A stretch of DNA of 64,000 nucleotides from Pseudoips prasinana (taxonomy: Eukaryota > Arthropoda > Insecta > Lepidoptera > Nolidae), in the NCBI GenBank assembly GCA_951640165.1, contig OX621242.1, positions 25,788,001 through 25,852,000 of the forward strand, in the 5' to 3' direction. How positions within the stretch are numbered: position 1 is the first letter of the stretch; every line of letters starts with the position of its first letter. Below the pieces are notes generated by a model. It made no database searches. It was not told the DNA's origin and worked only from the letters and a program-made list of their open reading frames with translations. Made by a program: the position numbers and the translations under genes. This document shows, piece after piece, positions 40,101 through 44,657 of this stretch.

Positions 40101-43100
40101 TTGTTGCTTATTACTTGTTACAGCGACAGAATCTCTTCATTTATTCGTTTCCTGCCATCTGTTCTGGTTCAATTATAATAGGATTAGTAATACTCGGAAA
40201 GCCATTAACGTTATTTAATATACAATAAAAGTTTGTTTCAAGTTTGAACGATTCCTAACATTTGTTTTTCGACCCCTTTAGAAGCTTTTGTAGCGCAGAA
40301 TTCTTTGAAAATATGATGAAAATTCAGACGCACTTTGTAGGGTAAGTTCAGATTTTAAAATCAGATTAATCTTATTGCTACGTGCACATTATGCGTATGA
40401 ATAATATCAATCCTGCCTAAAATAAAATAATTTACATACTTATAGGCCAATGTCATGGTAATTATTTGAATCTAAAATGACATCGTTGCGGAATATAATT
40501 AATCAATACTGTCGGAGAGAGTTAAGGTAAAGCGTACTGTAATTATTTAAAACTAATATGAGAGAGTATATTTAGTACCTTTCTTTTAGAATGTTGCAGC
40601 CTCGTGTCCCTGGCATCCTGTGCCTCCCCCGGGGGGCGGCCGCCCCAAACTGCGTACGCGATACGCGCGTAAGTGCACACTAGCGCGCACAATGGCAGAA
40701 CAAACTGCAACACTAGCAGCGCGCAAGTGTATTGCCCACTTTGGCCTGCATGGTTCCATTCTTCAAGGCAGACGTCTCTGTAAATATATCAAACAATAAA
40801 CAACATAATATAATATAAGAATATGTGGGTAATCAACTTTCCAGATTTTTCGTGGCCAACTACTTATTTTAAAACTTAATAATCTCCGTATTTAGTTGAT
40901 ATCCATACTAAAAGTCTATCTATATCGGTATCGGTGATAGTACGTAGACGTGATGCACGTTGTACGCGATAGCTATGGAAAAAATGGTGGCATAGACCAT
41001 ATTTGAAAACATAGGTATAATTCAAAGAATATCTGTCATATCTTCCGGAACTGCTGAGGAAAACGTCATTTGTCAACGAGTAACAGAAAATTTCCTCAGA
41101 AGCTAGATGGTAAATCGACTAAAATGCTAAAGAGAAAACCGACGGCCTGAATACACTCTTTGCCTCTGACTCAACGTGACGGAAACGTCGTAGCACCTAC
41201 TTTGCCGCAGTATGATGTCAGTAAGCCAGAAATTTCTATTGTTCATCGGGAGGTCTGGCACTAGGGGTGCGCTTTTTCTCACTTAACTTTTTAACTCCTA
41301 TCATCGGAAGTCCGATTTTTTTTCTCATACCATTTCAAGCTATAATGATCGTTATTCATAAAAAATATTACAACTAAAGATTACAAAACATAATCATTTA
41401 AATTCATAATATCATAAATCATACACTTTGTTTTTACTACTATTTGTTTTCATATTTTTGTTTATACTAATAATCGAAATTCATAATCATTCGAATACAT
41501 AACAATGATAATTGTAAACGTGTATTATCCTGATATTTGTTTTCATAAATTTCTTAATCATAAGTGTTTTCATTATATTCATACATTTGTTTTATACTTA
41601 ATAAAAGGCACAATAAAAGTAGCATAAATAAAATAGAAGGTGAAGTTAAAAATGCGACTCTAGTGAAAATCTAATTGGTACCAGAAACGAGATGCTACCA
41701 GACAAGTAGGTTAGGTTAGGTTAGAACGGTGACCACAACAACGTGCGAGCCGAGTGAGCCAAGCGAGCGTGCCGCGGCAGCGGCCGGCGAAGCGCCAGAA
41801 ACAAACGTTTGTTAGAAAATAGACAGTATTATATATATTTATAAATTAAAGCAATATGATAATAGAATGTTATGAAAAAAAAAGTTCTGAATAAAAAATA
41901 TATGATTTCACACTTTTCTTGGTAGTAACGGTTATGAGTTCCGATGATATTAATAAAAATGTACGAATAAAAAAAGTATGAATAGTAAAATTATGAAGAG
42001 AGATGATTATGAACACAAAGCGGTAGTAAGAAAATAAATATCATTAAACATTTTATGTGAGCCAATATGGACCCTGGCAGTAGTTGTAAATCTAGACATT
42101 CATAGATCGAGCGGGCTTGACGATATATTGCCGGTGGTGCTGAAACAGTGTACATATGAATTGTATCCTGCACTAACGCAGCTTCCTCTTAATTAAATAA
42201 GTGAGTACCGTCTTCATGGATGACCACATTAGTTTACATGGTGGCATTTGTTACACCTATTAAATGACAGGTCCACCTCACTTTAACTATATCATCAGAT
42301 AGTAAAACAAGTTAATTGTATTTTTTTTATTTAATATTGGAGATCATTTACGTAAGCTATAAATAGGCCCAGCATTTATACTGGATCTATTCTTGGAGCA
42401 TCTCCGTTTTGAAAGAATGGCGGACTAAAGTGTATATTCAAACAATTTGTCTCACATATGAATATGATGATAAAGTGGACATTAAAATTTCTAAGCAACA
42501 GTTTTACTGTGGTAACATACATACATTCTTAGTAGTAGTCGTAGTTTTAATATCAATAAAAATACTTAAAAATCATGAAAATCAGCTGTATATTCCTGAA
42601 TTTGTATACAGATTTCCCCATGCGGGCGTTCCAGTCTCATTACTGGTATTTGTAATTAAGCCCTTGTTCATATTACGTTATGCGTGGTTACGTTATGCCT
42701 AGGATATTTGACCCGTCATAATGAAATTCAGTTAATTGGAAACAGAGTTATGAAACTATCTACGTTTAATTCCAGTTCAACAAGGTCGCAAGTGAAATAA
42801 CATAGGAATTATAGTTATCAGTAATATAGTATATAAAGAAATAGCTTTAACACTCGGTTCCACCCACGTTATTTATTCGGCTGTATGTACAAAAGTGATT
42901 TTAGCTGGTAAAAATAACTATCTTCCATTAAAAGTCCCGTTAAAATTGGTCTAGACGTAAAATACAGACAGACAAAACCTTAAAATGTTGATTTTATAGT
43001 ATATTTTTTCATATGTAGCTGTCTTTACAAACACTTACATTTTATTTGCTATAGGGATAAAGCCAAGCCGTCTTTGTCTACACGAGTATATCTTTATATG

Positions 43101-44657
43101 AAGAACTTCGCGTGGAGCGTGTGAGAATGATTAGGGACAATCATTAATAATTTTATATCTAATAAATTACCACCGAGAGTAAAGTAAGGTTAGAATGAAC
43201 CTTTGATTTATACCAGCAAGAAAGCATCACGCCAATGACAGAAAGTATTTATATTTTTTTAGGTTATAGTTTACCTAAATCTGCGTAATGCAGATTAGTA
43301 AGGTAGGTGAAATCCTTTTAGTGGCTCATATACAGCGCCACTAAACATTCCTAAGAGACCATTGATTGATGGGCACTCTTACTTATTATACCTGCATAAT
43401 TTACCCCCTTTTAATTTAAAGTCTTAATCTTATTTCAGTATAAAATATGTGCGTAATTTCTTGTCGCTCGCGATAGTAAATGGGATCTATAGGATAATCG
43501 TAAACTTTCTCCACACTGGTTGTACAGAGCAGTGATAGCCAAATCATATAATTAAGATACGACTTGTGACCATCTTTAAATAAAAGGAATTACGACTGGG
43601 AACTTTTGATAACTTCACTTTGTAAGTTGCATAGATCAATATAACTTGGTCGAAACGTAGGAAAAATAAAAATAAAAGTTACTCGCGTTAATATCCGTAA
43701 ACAATGTTGTATAAGAATTTAATATTAAATAATGATCGTTATTTTGAACATAGAACCGACTTTCTATTTGATCTAAAACAACCGTCTTAAACAAAATTTG
43801 CATGGCGCCTCAAAAAAGCATTTCCAATTGAATTAAAAAGTATTATTAAAAACAGTTCACAAAAAGCTGAGAAGTCACTAGATTGCAAAAAACTAATCAG
43901 TCGTAATTATAACTTTTTCAAGTCAGTTTAAAATAGCAAACTATAATAAGACGGGTCATCTGACGGATGCATTTACAAACGACCTCTATATGATTTGATA
44001 GTTTACTCACGCTTTACAAAATGTGTGCCACGGTGATGGCCTCTTCAACTGTGATACGACAGAGATTGGGGTCGCCGTCGCAAATGCTCCTCCCCACACA
44101 GCCGCCACCACCATCTTTGCCGCCGCTTTCCCCAGCCGGGGTTTCAATGGCTGCATTATAGCCATATACCTATCGATTGATATCGCCAACAAAGTATATG
44201 CACTAACTAATACAGACACTGCCTGTGAATAGTTCACCACTTTACACATCACTAGCCCAAACGGCCAGTACCGCAGCACTAATGTAGATACGAATGAAAA
44301 TGGTACACAGAACAATGTCATCAGAATATCACCTACAGCTAAGTTCACTATAAAGTAGTTCGTCACTGTCTTCATGCGCGGTGATGTCTTCACCACAAAA
44401 CACACTAGTCCATTTCCTATTAGAGCTATTAAAAAGACTGTTGAATACATAAAGTATACACAGCTCTGGAATAGAGCTGAGGTAAGGAAATTTTCGGAGG
44501 ATGTTTCGGGATTGCATACATCGTAGGGATCTATTGGCCATGTTACGTTTGTCACCAAAGTTGTATTCACATTTCCTTCAAAATTGGTTGCGAATTTCTC
44601 GAGGTTATTGTTGATTGTACTAGATTCGTATTCCAACTCATTGATATCTATCATCAT
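4519..44657 (-). CDS. RYa-R: RYamide receptor-like GPCR (six coding exons, 439 aa)
   Basis: Class A neuropeptide GPCR, most like insect RYamide receptors of the NPY-receptor group; it acts in the plasma membrane and would signal through G proteins. Joining 44011-44657, 40579-40777, 31846-31905, 26402-26560, 24677-24755 and 4519-4694 gives 1320 nt, exactly 440 codons, with matching phases (2,0,0,0,1) and GT/AG borders. Visible: extracellular N-terminus with N-x-T sites (about residues 31 and 37), TM1 about 65-88, TM2 100-122, TM3 137-160, DRY at 162-164, paired Cys 138 and Cys 219, TM4 about 180-202, TM5 about 232-256, CWLP at 297-300 in TM6, NPIIY at 338-342 in TM7, then a basic Ser/Thr-rich tail. 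Introns of 1.6-20 kb are filled with transposons. Another NPY/NPF-type receptor is possible but less likely. The last exon is the least certain part. Confidence 0.85.
4955..5015. repeat. Two back-to-back hairpins at a LINE 5' junction
   Basis: A perfect 13-bp stem with 3-nt loop (4955-4967 / 4971-4983, gctgacctctcat) is immediately followed by a perfect 12-bp stem with 8-nt loop (4984-4995 / 5004-5015, ctatatcggaaa). The open LINE frame starts in the second hairpin. Direct repeats of 'cgatatagat' continue to about 5035. Confidence 0.8.
5003..7474 (+). CDS. LINE ORF2, partial: endonuclease end plus reverse transcriptase
   Basis: The first Met is at 5228 (748 residues to the stop), but the frame is open back to 5003. 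The upstream part reads as the endonuclease end (FGDLN near 5066, LDHV near 5207, SDH near 5273). Reverse-transcriptase motifs, numbered from Met 5228: FIDLKKAFD with catalytic Asp 385, GVPQGSILGP from 441, YADD with Asp 474 and 475. The long frame without stops contrasts with the broken LINE at 32922-37200 and suggests a fairly young insertion. ORF1 and most of the endonuclease are missing, so it cannot be autonomous. The exact clade cannot be fixed by eye. Confidence 0.85.
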   Translation, partial: LSDIDRKIDIDLSKRKRAIIFGDLNLNLLSKEKSIKDYKITLKENGFHILNNTHKTHCTRSTNTSKTILDHVSTTMKDNNYHMTLIESAMSDHKQIYLEIKRIKPKHPKKIQYQAINYSNLYRTINDISLHNINNDFFRLESLHLRAIAENKITKTKIQNPPRQDWINKDLISAINKRNFLWHKLKEEPLNKHLEEEFQRQKTTVREEIQTTKNQYYQKAFRICEKNNLKMWQLINNLTNNKIKQNLSPQKLNTTSGQISDPKEICECFNIFFCSIGAELAKNIQNQTKNNYNLPISTGKNTSTIELSQFKPTTIEEVLKIINNLDSNTSTGLDGISTKAVKCVKELIAPKLTECINKSLTEGTFPESLKIARVSPIFKSGNKMEPGNYRPISILPVLSKIYEKILHDRLSIYLDSLKFLYKKQYGFRTKSNTLIATTDLITSIKLNVDAKKITLGIFIDLKKAFDTVSHDLLLTKFKRMGIKGSSYKMLQSYLTNRMQIVKIGEHQSKPQKITFGVPQGSILGPLIFLIYINDIHEIGLKGDIALYADDTSLFYSAKSISTIIELAQNDLDLLHTWLQTNLLTINISKTNYVIFAAKNKKIDIHKHLTINGQKLNKVSKEKYLGLTVDDKLSWRPHIENIRKKLASLTGALRSIVRCLPRKVRYTIYNSLVKSNIEYLIEVWGSAAKSNIQVLQRAQNKIIKTLFQYHYLTSTTKIYKESKLMNLTQLYKYNTCILIRKILTKDIHSQIILTKKNQTQKILTRQANNITLITPKSNHGKKNIMYEGVRFYNKLPKDIKEIKTLKMFKKILKDHILKDFSLLS
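5003..8185 (+). mobile_element. 5'-truncated non-LTR retrotransposon (CR1/L2/Jockey group)
   Basis: Keeps the end of an endonuclease domain, the full reverse transcriptase and a long AT-rich 3' UTR. The 3' boundary is placed after 'aaaataaagaatctttaac' near 8170-8185 by its resemblance to LINE 3' ends; it is approximate. The element lies in sense (+) orientation, opposite to the receptor gene, within the receptor's last intron. Confidence 0.75.
8261..8340. repeat. Inverted repeat, 12-bp arms
   Basis: acgcataagcac (8261-8272) and gtgcttatgcgt (8329-8340) are exact reverse complements around an AT-rich spacer containing tandem 'tatataacaa'. It could be a small MITE; no target duplication was recognised. 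Confidence 0.6.
8534..8690 (+). repeat. Left terminal inverted repeat of the Tc1-like element
   Basis: Pairs with 10035-10191. The outer 60 bp are nearly identical; the inner part is diverged but keeps the block 'gatatgtcattcgaaagct'. Confidence 0.8.
8874..9905 (+). CDS. Tc1-family transposase, 343 aa, intact
   Basis: Cuts and rejoins DNA at TIRs, inserting at TA. The N-terminus carries a paired helix-turn-helix of Tc1 type (GLSQRAIAAQLHLSQSSVSR around residues 18-37; a second domain around 75-115). The catalytic DDE core is complete: Asp in LFTDECR (about 147), Asp in MHDNARCH (about 244), and Glu in NPIEHLW with 34 residues between the second Asp and Glu (DD34E). The length is normal for the family and there are no stops or frameshifts. 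Met at 8874 is chosen because it starts just ahead of the HTH. Base composition differs from the AT-rich host, consistent with recent arrival. Confidence 0.95.
   Translation: MDTTPEEAAQVVALLQQGLSQRAIAAQLHLSQSSVSRVYRRFQETGAFNRRPRTSRHRCTSERDDRFIVSTSLRNRHLTGVDVQQELRRVRQVAVSEWTVRRRLKEANLTPKRPATGPKLTAGHRQARLQFAREHLNWSVAQWRSVLFTDECRMCLHGSDRRGRVYRRPGELFAQCCFAETVAYGGGSCMMWAGISLEGKTELVFVPGGGRGGGLTADRYITNILLDHVVPYAGFVGEDFVLMHDNARCHTARVTRQFLQEVELRTMDWPALSPDMNPIEHLWDELKRRVRARNPVPSSVDELKTALLEEWDGIPQENVKKLIRSMKNRLRDVIRARGGNTKY
10035..10191 (-). repeat. Right terminal inverted repeat of the Tc1-like element
   Basis: Reverse complement of 8534-8690; see the left repeat. Confidence 0.8.
10192..11411. other. 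No gene seen; probable old repeat debris
   Basis: The stretch 10620-10760 is GC-richer (ctagcctgcggctttctctg) and looks repeat-derived. 11215-11411 has an open minus-strand frame (DIEASFAYVRRVLQ) that I do not recognise and cannot support as a gene. Confidence 0.4.
11412..11546. mobile_element. 135-bp MITE, family M, copy 1
   Basis: TA-flanked element with about 40-bp terminal inverted repeats starting CAGACGCCAGCACATCCAGC. The TA duplications are at 11410-11411 and 11547-11548. Same length and sequence plan as 15738-15872 and 16741-16874. The TA target and hairpin form fit a Tc1/mariner-driven MITE. Confidence 0.9.
11806..11911 (+). repeat. Tandem repeat, 2 x 53 bp
   Basis: Two adjacent near-identical units (11806-11858 and 11859-11911), each containing 'catcctatgaatctctagtt' and 'ctttttttgtttcacaat'. 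Confidence 0.9.
11963..11985 (-). mobile_element. MITE family M, terminal fragment
   Basis: agatgtgctggcgtctgta is the right terminus of family M; the rest of the element is absent. Confidence 0.7.
12126..12562. mobile_element. Non-autonomous TIR element, about 437 bp
   Basis: Terminal inverted repeats of about 70 bp: both ends carry (in inverted orientation) 'taagg.tgg.cgaggagtt', 'acgttcaaac' and 'tactttatgatgaggagtat' + 'ccg'. The arms differ by scattered substitutions. No ORF of note lies inside. A TA lies at both borders, but the target duplication is not certain. Confidence 0.8.
13240..13610 (+). repeat. tRNA-derived SINE, family C, full-length with TSD
   Basis: The head has an A-box-like ttggtctagcggtag and a B-box-like gggttcaaatcccgg, followed by a lepidopteran SINE body (caaccccgtgcctcggagag, ctataatatgtcctgcgcaa) and a cat/atc tail. 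A 13-bp direct repeat, acgtactaggtta, flanks it at 13227-13239 and 13611-13623, showing LINE-mediated insertion. The acceptor stem does not pair, so it is not a functional tRNA gene. Confidence 0.9.
13624..14709. other. No gene seen
   Basis: AT-rich. A short 33-bp-period duplication, 'aactaaaatgtacatcttat', occurs twice near 14614-14670. ORFs here look like chance. Confidence 0.45.
14710..14930 (+). repeat. LINE 3'-end fragment
   Basis: Contains 'ccgtggggggcgtagaagtc', 'caacccgcctgccaagcgtg' and 'gaggcttgtccagcagtgg', ending in (atg)n. This is the same tail type as at 52340-52525. Confidence 0.7.
14999..15318. mobile_element. Small TIR element, about 320 bp
   Basis: Inverted ends gaagttatacttcttttggc (14999-) and gccaaagaagtataacttc (-15318) define the element. 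Inside is a duplicated unit with 'gatgcgcgcgcacaccgaca'. The class is unknown to me. Confidence 0.75.
15034..15171 (+). repeat. Perfect tandem repeat, 2 x 69 bp
   Basis: Units 15034-15102 and 15103-15171 are identical. Their length is a multiple of three, so the chance ORF across them stays open, but there is no sign that it is translated. Confidence 0.95.
15738..15872. mobile_element. 135-bp MITE, family M, copy 2
   Basis: Flanked by TA at 15736-15737 and 15873-15874. It has the same TIRs and internal 'ataaggttcactttcaattg' as copy 1. Confidence 0.9.
16155..16338 (+). repeat. LINE 3'-UTR-like fragment
   Basis: 'atagactggtgaccggcata', 'gagcttcggggggcacctta', 'agctgtcggtcgcggttgga' and 'ggctcctgggcgacttgaac' match the 3' region of a common lepidopteran non-LTR element as I remember it. 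No coding part remains. Confidence 0.6.
16741..16874. mobile_element. 134-bp MITE, family M, copy 3
   Basis: TA-flanked (16739-16740 and 16875-16876). TIR cagatgccagcacatccagc, slightly diverged from copies 1 and 2. Confidence 0.9.
17084..17114 (+). mobile_element. MITE family M, truncated duplicate
   Basis: Carries the same diagnostic substitutions as copy 3 (cagatgcc..., ctaccctaatct), then ends abruptly at the edge of the segmental duplication. Confidence 0.85.
17340..17502. mobile_element. Foldback-type element related to 56350-56782
   Basis: Shares 'agcggaatcaacact', a hairpin-prone 'ttatattttgaatgttat' block and the terminal 'caaagtaacacctgattcca' with the right end of the palindromic element at 56350-56782. 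A perfect 21-bp stem with 4-nt loop lies at 17382-17402 / 17407-17427. Confidence 0.6.
17503..17697 (+). repeat. tRNA-derived SINE, family A, full-length
   Basis: Head with gtgcggcgtagcggcttagg (A-box region) and gcgggttcgagtccc (B box), middle 'tctggatgtaattg', then 'cgcgacacaggtatcagatt' and 'gtgcgggcgtaatctcttta', ending in an A tail. Confidence 0.85.
17698..18498. other. No gene seen
   Basis: AT-rich intronic sequence without recognisable elements. Confidence 0.5.
18778..18817. repeat. (TA)n microsatellite
   Basis: Uninterrupted TA repeat, about 20 units, within the LINE 3' UTR. Confidence 0.95.
18858..19317 (-). pseudogene. LINE ORF2 C-terminal fragment
   Basis: Open frame, without an authentic start, reading LDYADASYLD near the 5' break, then NFCIRFIFGLRKYDHVSEFR, LKWLPIRLRRN and QAARLWNALPETVRG before the stop at 18858. 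This is the typical region after the RT thumb of CR1-like LINEs. RT itself is absent. Confidence 0.8.
19464..19546 (-). repeat. tRNA-like SINE head
   Basis: On the minus strand: A-box-like tggctgggtagttaacgc and B-box-like gtgggttcgattcccacc. The stems are imperfect and no body follows, so I call it a SINE head fragment rather than a tRNA gene. Confidence 0.55.
19686..20784 (-). mobile_element. Defective mariner transposon
   Basis: Ends carry imperfect TIRs of about 28 bp (gtcaa.aaagta.cgggaa in inverted orientation) with TA at 19684-19685 and 20785-20786. It is about 1.1 kb, shorter than an intact mariner, because of an internal deletion in the transposase. Confidence 0.85.
19735..20616 (-). 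pseudogene. mariner transposase, DD34D type, inactivated
   Basis: Start at 20616 (MDKNIEQRVCLKFCIAKGI). The N-terminal HTH region is good down to SHLTLREIAA, after which the sequence jumps to the region normally preceding SEWRLPTEPKP, so the block with the first catalytic Asp (GDETW in the family) is deleted. It then changes frame: FDYRGVVHSEFLPEGRTVN is readable, a further shift follows near 20070, and the C-terminal part from MHHDNAPSHKA to PYSPDMAPADFF keeps the other two Asp with 34 residues between them. It cannot encode an active transposase but still has its TIRs. Confidence 0.9.
20825..21110 (+). pseudogene. LINE ORF2 extreme C-terminus and 3' end
   Basis: Frame with VLWNALPNDRFPDSYN and FKARVNRHAVHLRP is a recognisable non-LTR element terminus, followed by 'cttaccatcaggtgagatgg', a widespread lepidopteran LINE tail. 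It abuts the mariner. Confidence 0.7.
21111..22537. other. No gene seen
   Basis: AT-rich. A poly-T stretch occurs at about 21735. Overlapping 64-codon frames near 21894-22143 show no recognisable domain. Confidence 0.45.
22538..22720 (+). repeat. Dispersed lepidopteran repeat, 'ctactaatattataaatgc' type
   Basis: Begins tcctactaatattataaatg and continues 'agtttgtgagtatggatgtt' and 'cacgcaaaaactacc'. This kind of sequence is abundant in Lepidoptera. It may be a Helitron or MITE end, which I cannot decide. Confidence 0.6.
22721..24676. other. No gene seen; intron of the receptor
   Basis: AT-rich with short ORFs only (for example 23412-23654 +). No exon with fitting splice sites was recognised. 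Confidence 0.45.
24677..24755 (-). CDS. RYa-R: RYa-R exon 5 (proximal C-tail)
   Basis: Acceptor TTTCTAG precedes 79 nt encoding AFGCLFRIRMDTSRHRSS, then VCEGFQMS, and donor CAG|GTAAGA follows. It begins in phase 0, as exon 4 requires, and leaves phase 1. The two Cys and basic residues after TM7 fit helix 8 and palmitoylation-type sequence in this receptor family. Confidence 0.8.
25588..25694 (-). pseudogene. LINE ORF2 C-terminal remnant
   Basis: Minus strand reads DFYSCIIKAVSLWNSLPPGL, then RNFNSYF, to a TGA at 25588-25590. VSLWNSLP is the conserved terminus of non-LTR ORF2. Confidence 0.65.
25790..25965 (-). pseudogene. RTE-like LINE ORF2 C-terminal remnant
   Basis: Minus strand reads DIAQKIAKLQWQWAGHIAR, followed by SRWARKVF. 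This matches the conserved end (DIA..VAKLKWQWAGH) also found at 53640-53895 and 62740-63010. Confidence 0.7.
26402..26560 (-). CDS. RYa-R: RYa-R exon 4 (extracellular loop 3, TM7)
   Basis: Acceptor TTTTTTTGGCAG, 53 codons, donor CAACAG|GTAACT; phase 0 at both ends. It encodes VLWTIHEEDETWG, then YAWFACHWLAMSHSCYNPII with the TM7 NPxxY motif (NPIIY) and YMNTRYRRGFQQ at the start of the tail. WFA.HWLAMSH.CYNPIIYCYMN is characteristic of the RYamide/NPY-like receptor group. Confidence 0.95.
26580..26691 (-). pseudogene. Reverse-transcriptase thumb fragment next to exon 4
   Basis: Minus strand reads RVKVIRDLGVIFCSDLSFRQ, followed by NYDRICIKA, a pattern seen downstream of RT in LINE ORF2 (KDLGV.FD..L.F..H). 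It ends about 20 nt before the exon 4 acceptor. Confidence 0.55.
27009..27236 (-). repeat. tRNA-derived SINE, family B
   Basis: In minus orientation: tRNA-like head with cctgggttcgaatcccggta (B box), middle 'gagtcatgg', and tail 'caagctttgcttagtttggg'. Related copies are at 52806-53030 (-) and 63068-63545 (+). Confidence 0.8.
27297..27566 (+). repeat. Interspersed repeat, family D, copy 2
   Basis: Collinear with 1946-2243 in the blocks listed there, with a small internal deletion around 'acatacatacagac'. Confidence 0.65.
28223..28349 (+). pseudogene. Truncated U1 snRNA copy
   Basis: Follows U1 snRNA from its 5' end: tacttacttggcatagggaa (the splice-site-pairing region, with ACTTACTTGG in place of ACTTACCTGG), then cgtgatcatgaaggcggttg, cattgcactgcggatgagtt, gacccctgcgattatcccta and gataactcggatg. 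Similarity stops near nt 127; the Sm site and 3' stem-loop are missing or scrambled. U1 pairs with 5' splice sites in the spliceosome. The mutated 5' end and missing 3' third make this a pseudogene. It lies antisense in a receptor intron, with no snRNA promoter element (PSE) recognised upstream. Confidence 0.9.
28575..29085 (-). pseudogene. Decayed LINE RT/thumb fragment, interrupted by another repeat
   Basis: Minus strand reads EFAEESTVPFTGKQ, AFLTNAQIWFTGNSLK (the post-YADD region) and, after the inserted segment at 28825-28942, KFLGLRLERKLDWNNNI (thumb). Stops and frame changes occur throughout. Confidence 0.65.
28825..28942 (+). repeat. LINE 3'-tail insertion inside the older LINE fragment
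   Basis: Contains 'ggccattgtggagatctttg', 'aggcctttgtccagcagtgg' and a gatgatga tail. A short direct repeat, taaattt, flanks it, fitting retroposition into the older element in opposite orientation. Confidence 0.65.
29537..29744 (-). repeat. tRNA-derived SINE, family A (variant)
   Basis: Minus strand carries gggtttgattcccgtacagg (B box) and 'ctgagtctgggtgtgcttcg', and ends near ccgcgacacagggattaatg. The middle is diverged from the other family A copies. Confidence 0.7.
30115..30250 (-). repeat. LINE 3' UTR fragment related to 18499-18700
   Basis: Plus-strand 'ttctttattg', 'gtacaatgggcggtcttatc', 'gc..aagcgat' and 'ttccagacaacc' parallel the 3' UTR blocks of the LINE at 18499-19317. No coding part is left. 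Confidence 0.6.
30605..31415. mobile_element. 811-bp non-autonomous element with about 170-bp TIRs
   Basis: The left arm 30605-30773 (aaattggtaaaaaaac..., ending acgtcaattgtct) and right arm 31247-31415 are near-identical inverted repeats. The centre holds a (TA)n tract and short stretches such as 'gaagcgagtcctcgccagcc', with no credible ORF. Target duplications could not be fixed. Such long-TIR elements with 'cgtggggcacgtcaattg' seem common in Lepidoptera, but I cannot name the superfamily. Confidence 0.85.
31077..31134. repeat. (TA)n microsatellite
   Basis: About 28 uninterrupted TA units inside the 811-bp TIR element. Confidence 0.97.
31846..31905 (-). CDS. RYa-R: RYa-R exon 3 (TM6 micro-exon)
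   Basis: A 60-nt exon encoding MIKMMVIVVTVFTICWLPLN, that is TM6 with the conserved CWxP. The acceptor is TTTGTTTCAG and the donor AAC|GTGTTT, which has a GT but an otherwise weak consensus. It is in phase 0 on both sides, joining KRK of exon 2 to VLW of exon 4 without a frame change. The weak donor could make inclusion variable; skipping would delete TM6 but keep the frame. Confidence 0.9.
33092..36113 (-). pseudogene. LINE ORF2: endonuclease and reverse transcriptase, broken
   Basis: Endonuclease part: HINIRSI, VITEAGIS, DKRGGGIIVYVR, LLIGDTN, later DHIF and LADHRA. RT part: NSNKAPGSDRI, NYRPITLLSSIDKIVEKFI, FIDFSRAFDTLVH, AQGSVLGPLFYLSYANDL and the catalytic FADD (codons at about 33975-33986). 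The C-terminus reads ERTSGYLIPRLINELPSSLR. The frame is broken by TAA codons near 35529 and 35391, by a 14-bp tandem duplication (33853-33880), and by an AT-rich repeat expansion near 33535-33575. Otherwise collinear with a complete ORF2. Confidence 0.9.
33853..33880 (-). repeat. 14-bp tandem duplication that frameshifts the LINE RT
   Basis: attaataaccaagc occurs twice without a gap (33853-33866 and 33867-33880). Removing one unit would restore collinearity of the reading frame across this point. Confidence 0.95.
36163..37140 (-). pseudogene. LINE ORF1: PHD finger, coiled coil, Baculo_FP-like domain
   Basis: The N-terminus has a PHD/zinc-finger Cys/His pattern (CFTCKKNI, LECSRCEKVVHADPSC, WSCEACM). 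After acidic linkers comes a heptad-like stretch (IKDLEHENQDLHNRNKNLEL), then a C-terminal region with YRLPGSKERPGAICLQMK, KKWIEASKAKRLT, VYVREALT and FIWCKDGNICVR, the layout of the Baculo_FP domain found in insect LINE ORF1 proteins and in the baculovirus FP25K family. A single in-frame TAA at about 36784-36786 interrupts an otherwise open 978-nt frame. Confidence 0.85.
37201..40578. other. No gene seen; receptor intron
   Basis: AT-rich. Contains the hairpin listed at 39287-39348 and an unassigned minus-strand open frame at 39361-39576 (FDVIEIICGEILIVKSALVL) without recognisable family. Confidence 0.4.
39287..39348. repeat. Perfect 19-bp inverted repeat
   Basis: ttttgcattaaagaaacgt (39287-39305) pairs with acgtttctttaatgcaaaa (39330-39348) around a 24-nt loop. 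Possibly a MITE remnant. Confidence 0.85.
40579..40777 (-). CDS. RYa-R: RYa-R exon 2 (extracellular loop 2, TM5)
   Basis: Acceptor ATATTTACAG, 199 nt, donor AAG|GTACTA. The first base completes the split Ala codon of exon 1. It encodes DVCLEEWNHAGQSG with the loop-2 Cys that pairs with TM3, then TM5 (YTCALLVLQFVLPLCALVCT), then the loop-3 segment GRPPGEAQDARDTRL and HSKRK. The PG.AQD.RD pattern in intracellular loop 3 is what I associate with RYamide receptors. The exon is clearly GC-richer than its introns. Confidence 0.92.
41270..42030. repeat. GC-rich core between AT-rich flanks with dispersed inverted short motifs
   Basis: A GC-rich block (about 41740-41805, 'gcgagccgagtgagccaagc', 'cgcggcagcggccggcgaag') follows three TTAGG-like units at about 41708-41724. 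The left flank is dense in ttcataat/aatcat words, while the right flank has the complementary atgatta/attatgaa words, suggesting a long imperfect foldback element. Boundaries are uncertain. Confidence 0.45.
42096..42185 (+). pseudogene. Jockey-like RT fragment
   Basis: Plus strand reads RSSGLDDILPVVLKQCTYEL, then YPALTQL. This resembles the S.GPDGIP...LK.C..EL.P.L..L motif before the RT fingers. Only about 30 codons remain. Confidence 0.65.
42186..44010. other. No gene seen; first coding intron of the receptor
   Basis: AT-rich without long ORFs or recognised repeats. Confidence 0.5.
44011..44657 (-). CDS. RYa-R: RYa-R exon 1 (N-terminus, TM1-TM4)
   Basis: Start Met at 44657 (a second Met follows directly). 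It encodes the extracellular N-terminus with NTT and NVT glycosylation sites, TM1 (TVFLIALIGNGLVCFVV), TM2 (NYFIVNLAVGDILMTLFCVP), the TM3 Cys in YWPFGLVMCKVV, and QAVSVLVSAYTLLAISIDRY followed by MAIMQPLKPR, then TM4. The GN, LAVGD and DRY motifs are all present. It ends in phase 2 at donor AAAGC|GTGAGT. The TM3-DRY-loop 2 sequence is the best evidence for a RYamide-type receptor. Confidence 0.95.

Noticed and set aside
41708..41724. Insect telomere repeat (TTAGG)n
   Set aside because: Only about three units; such short runs are common in interstitial lepidopteran DNA.
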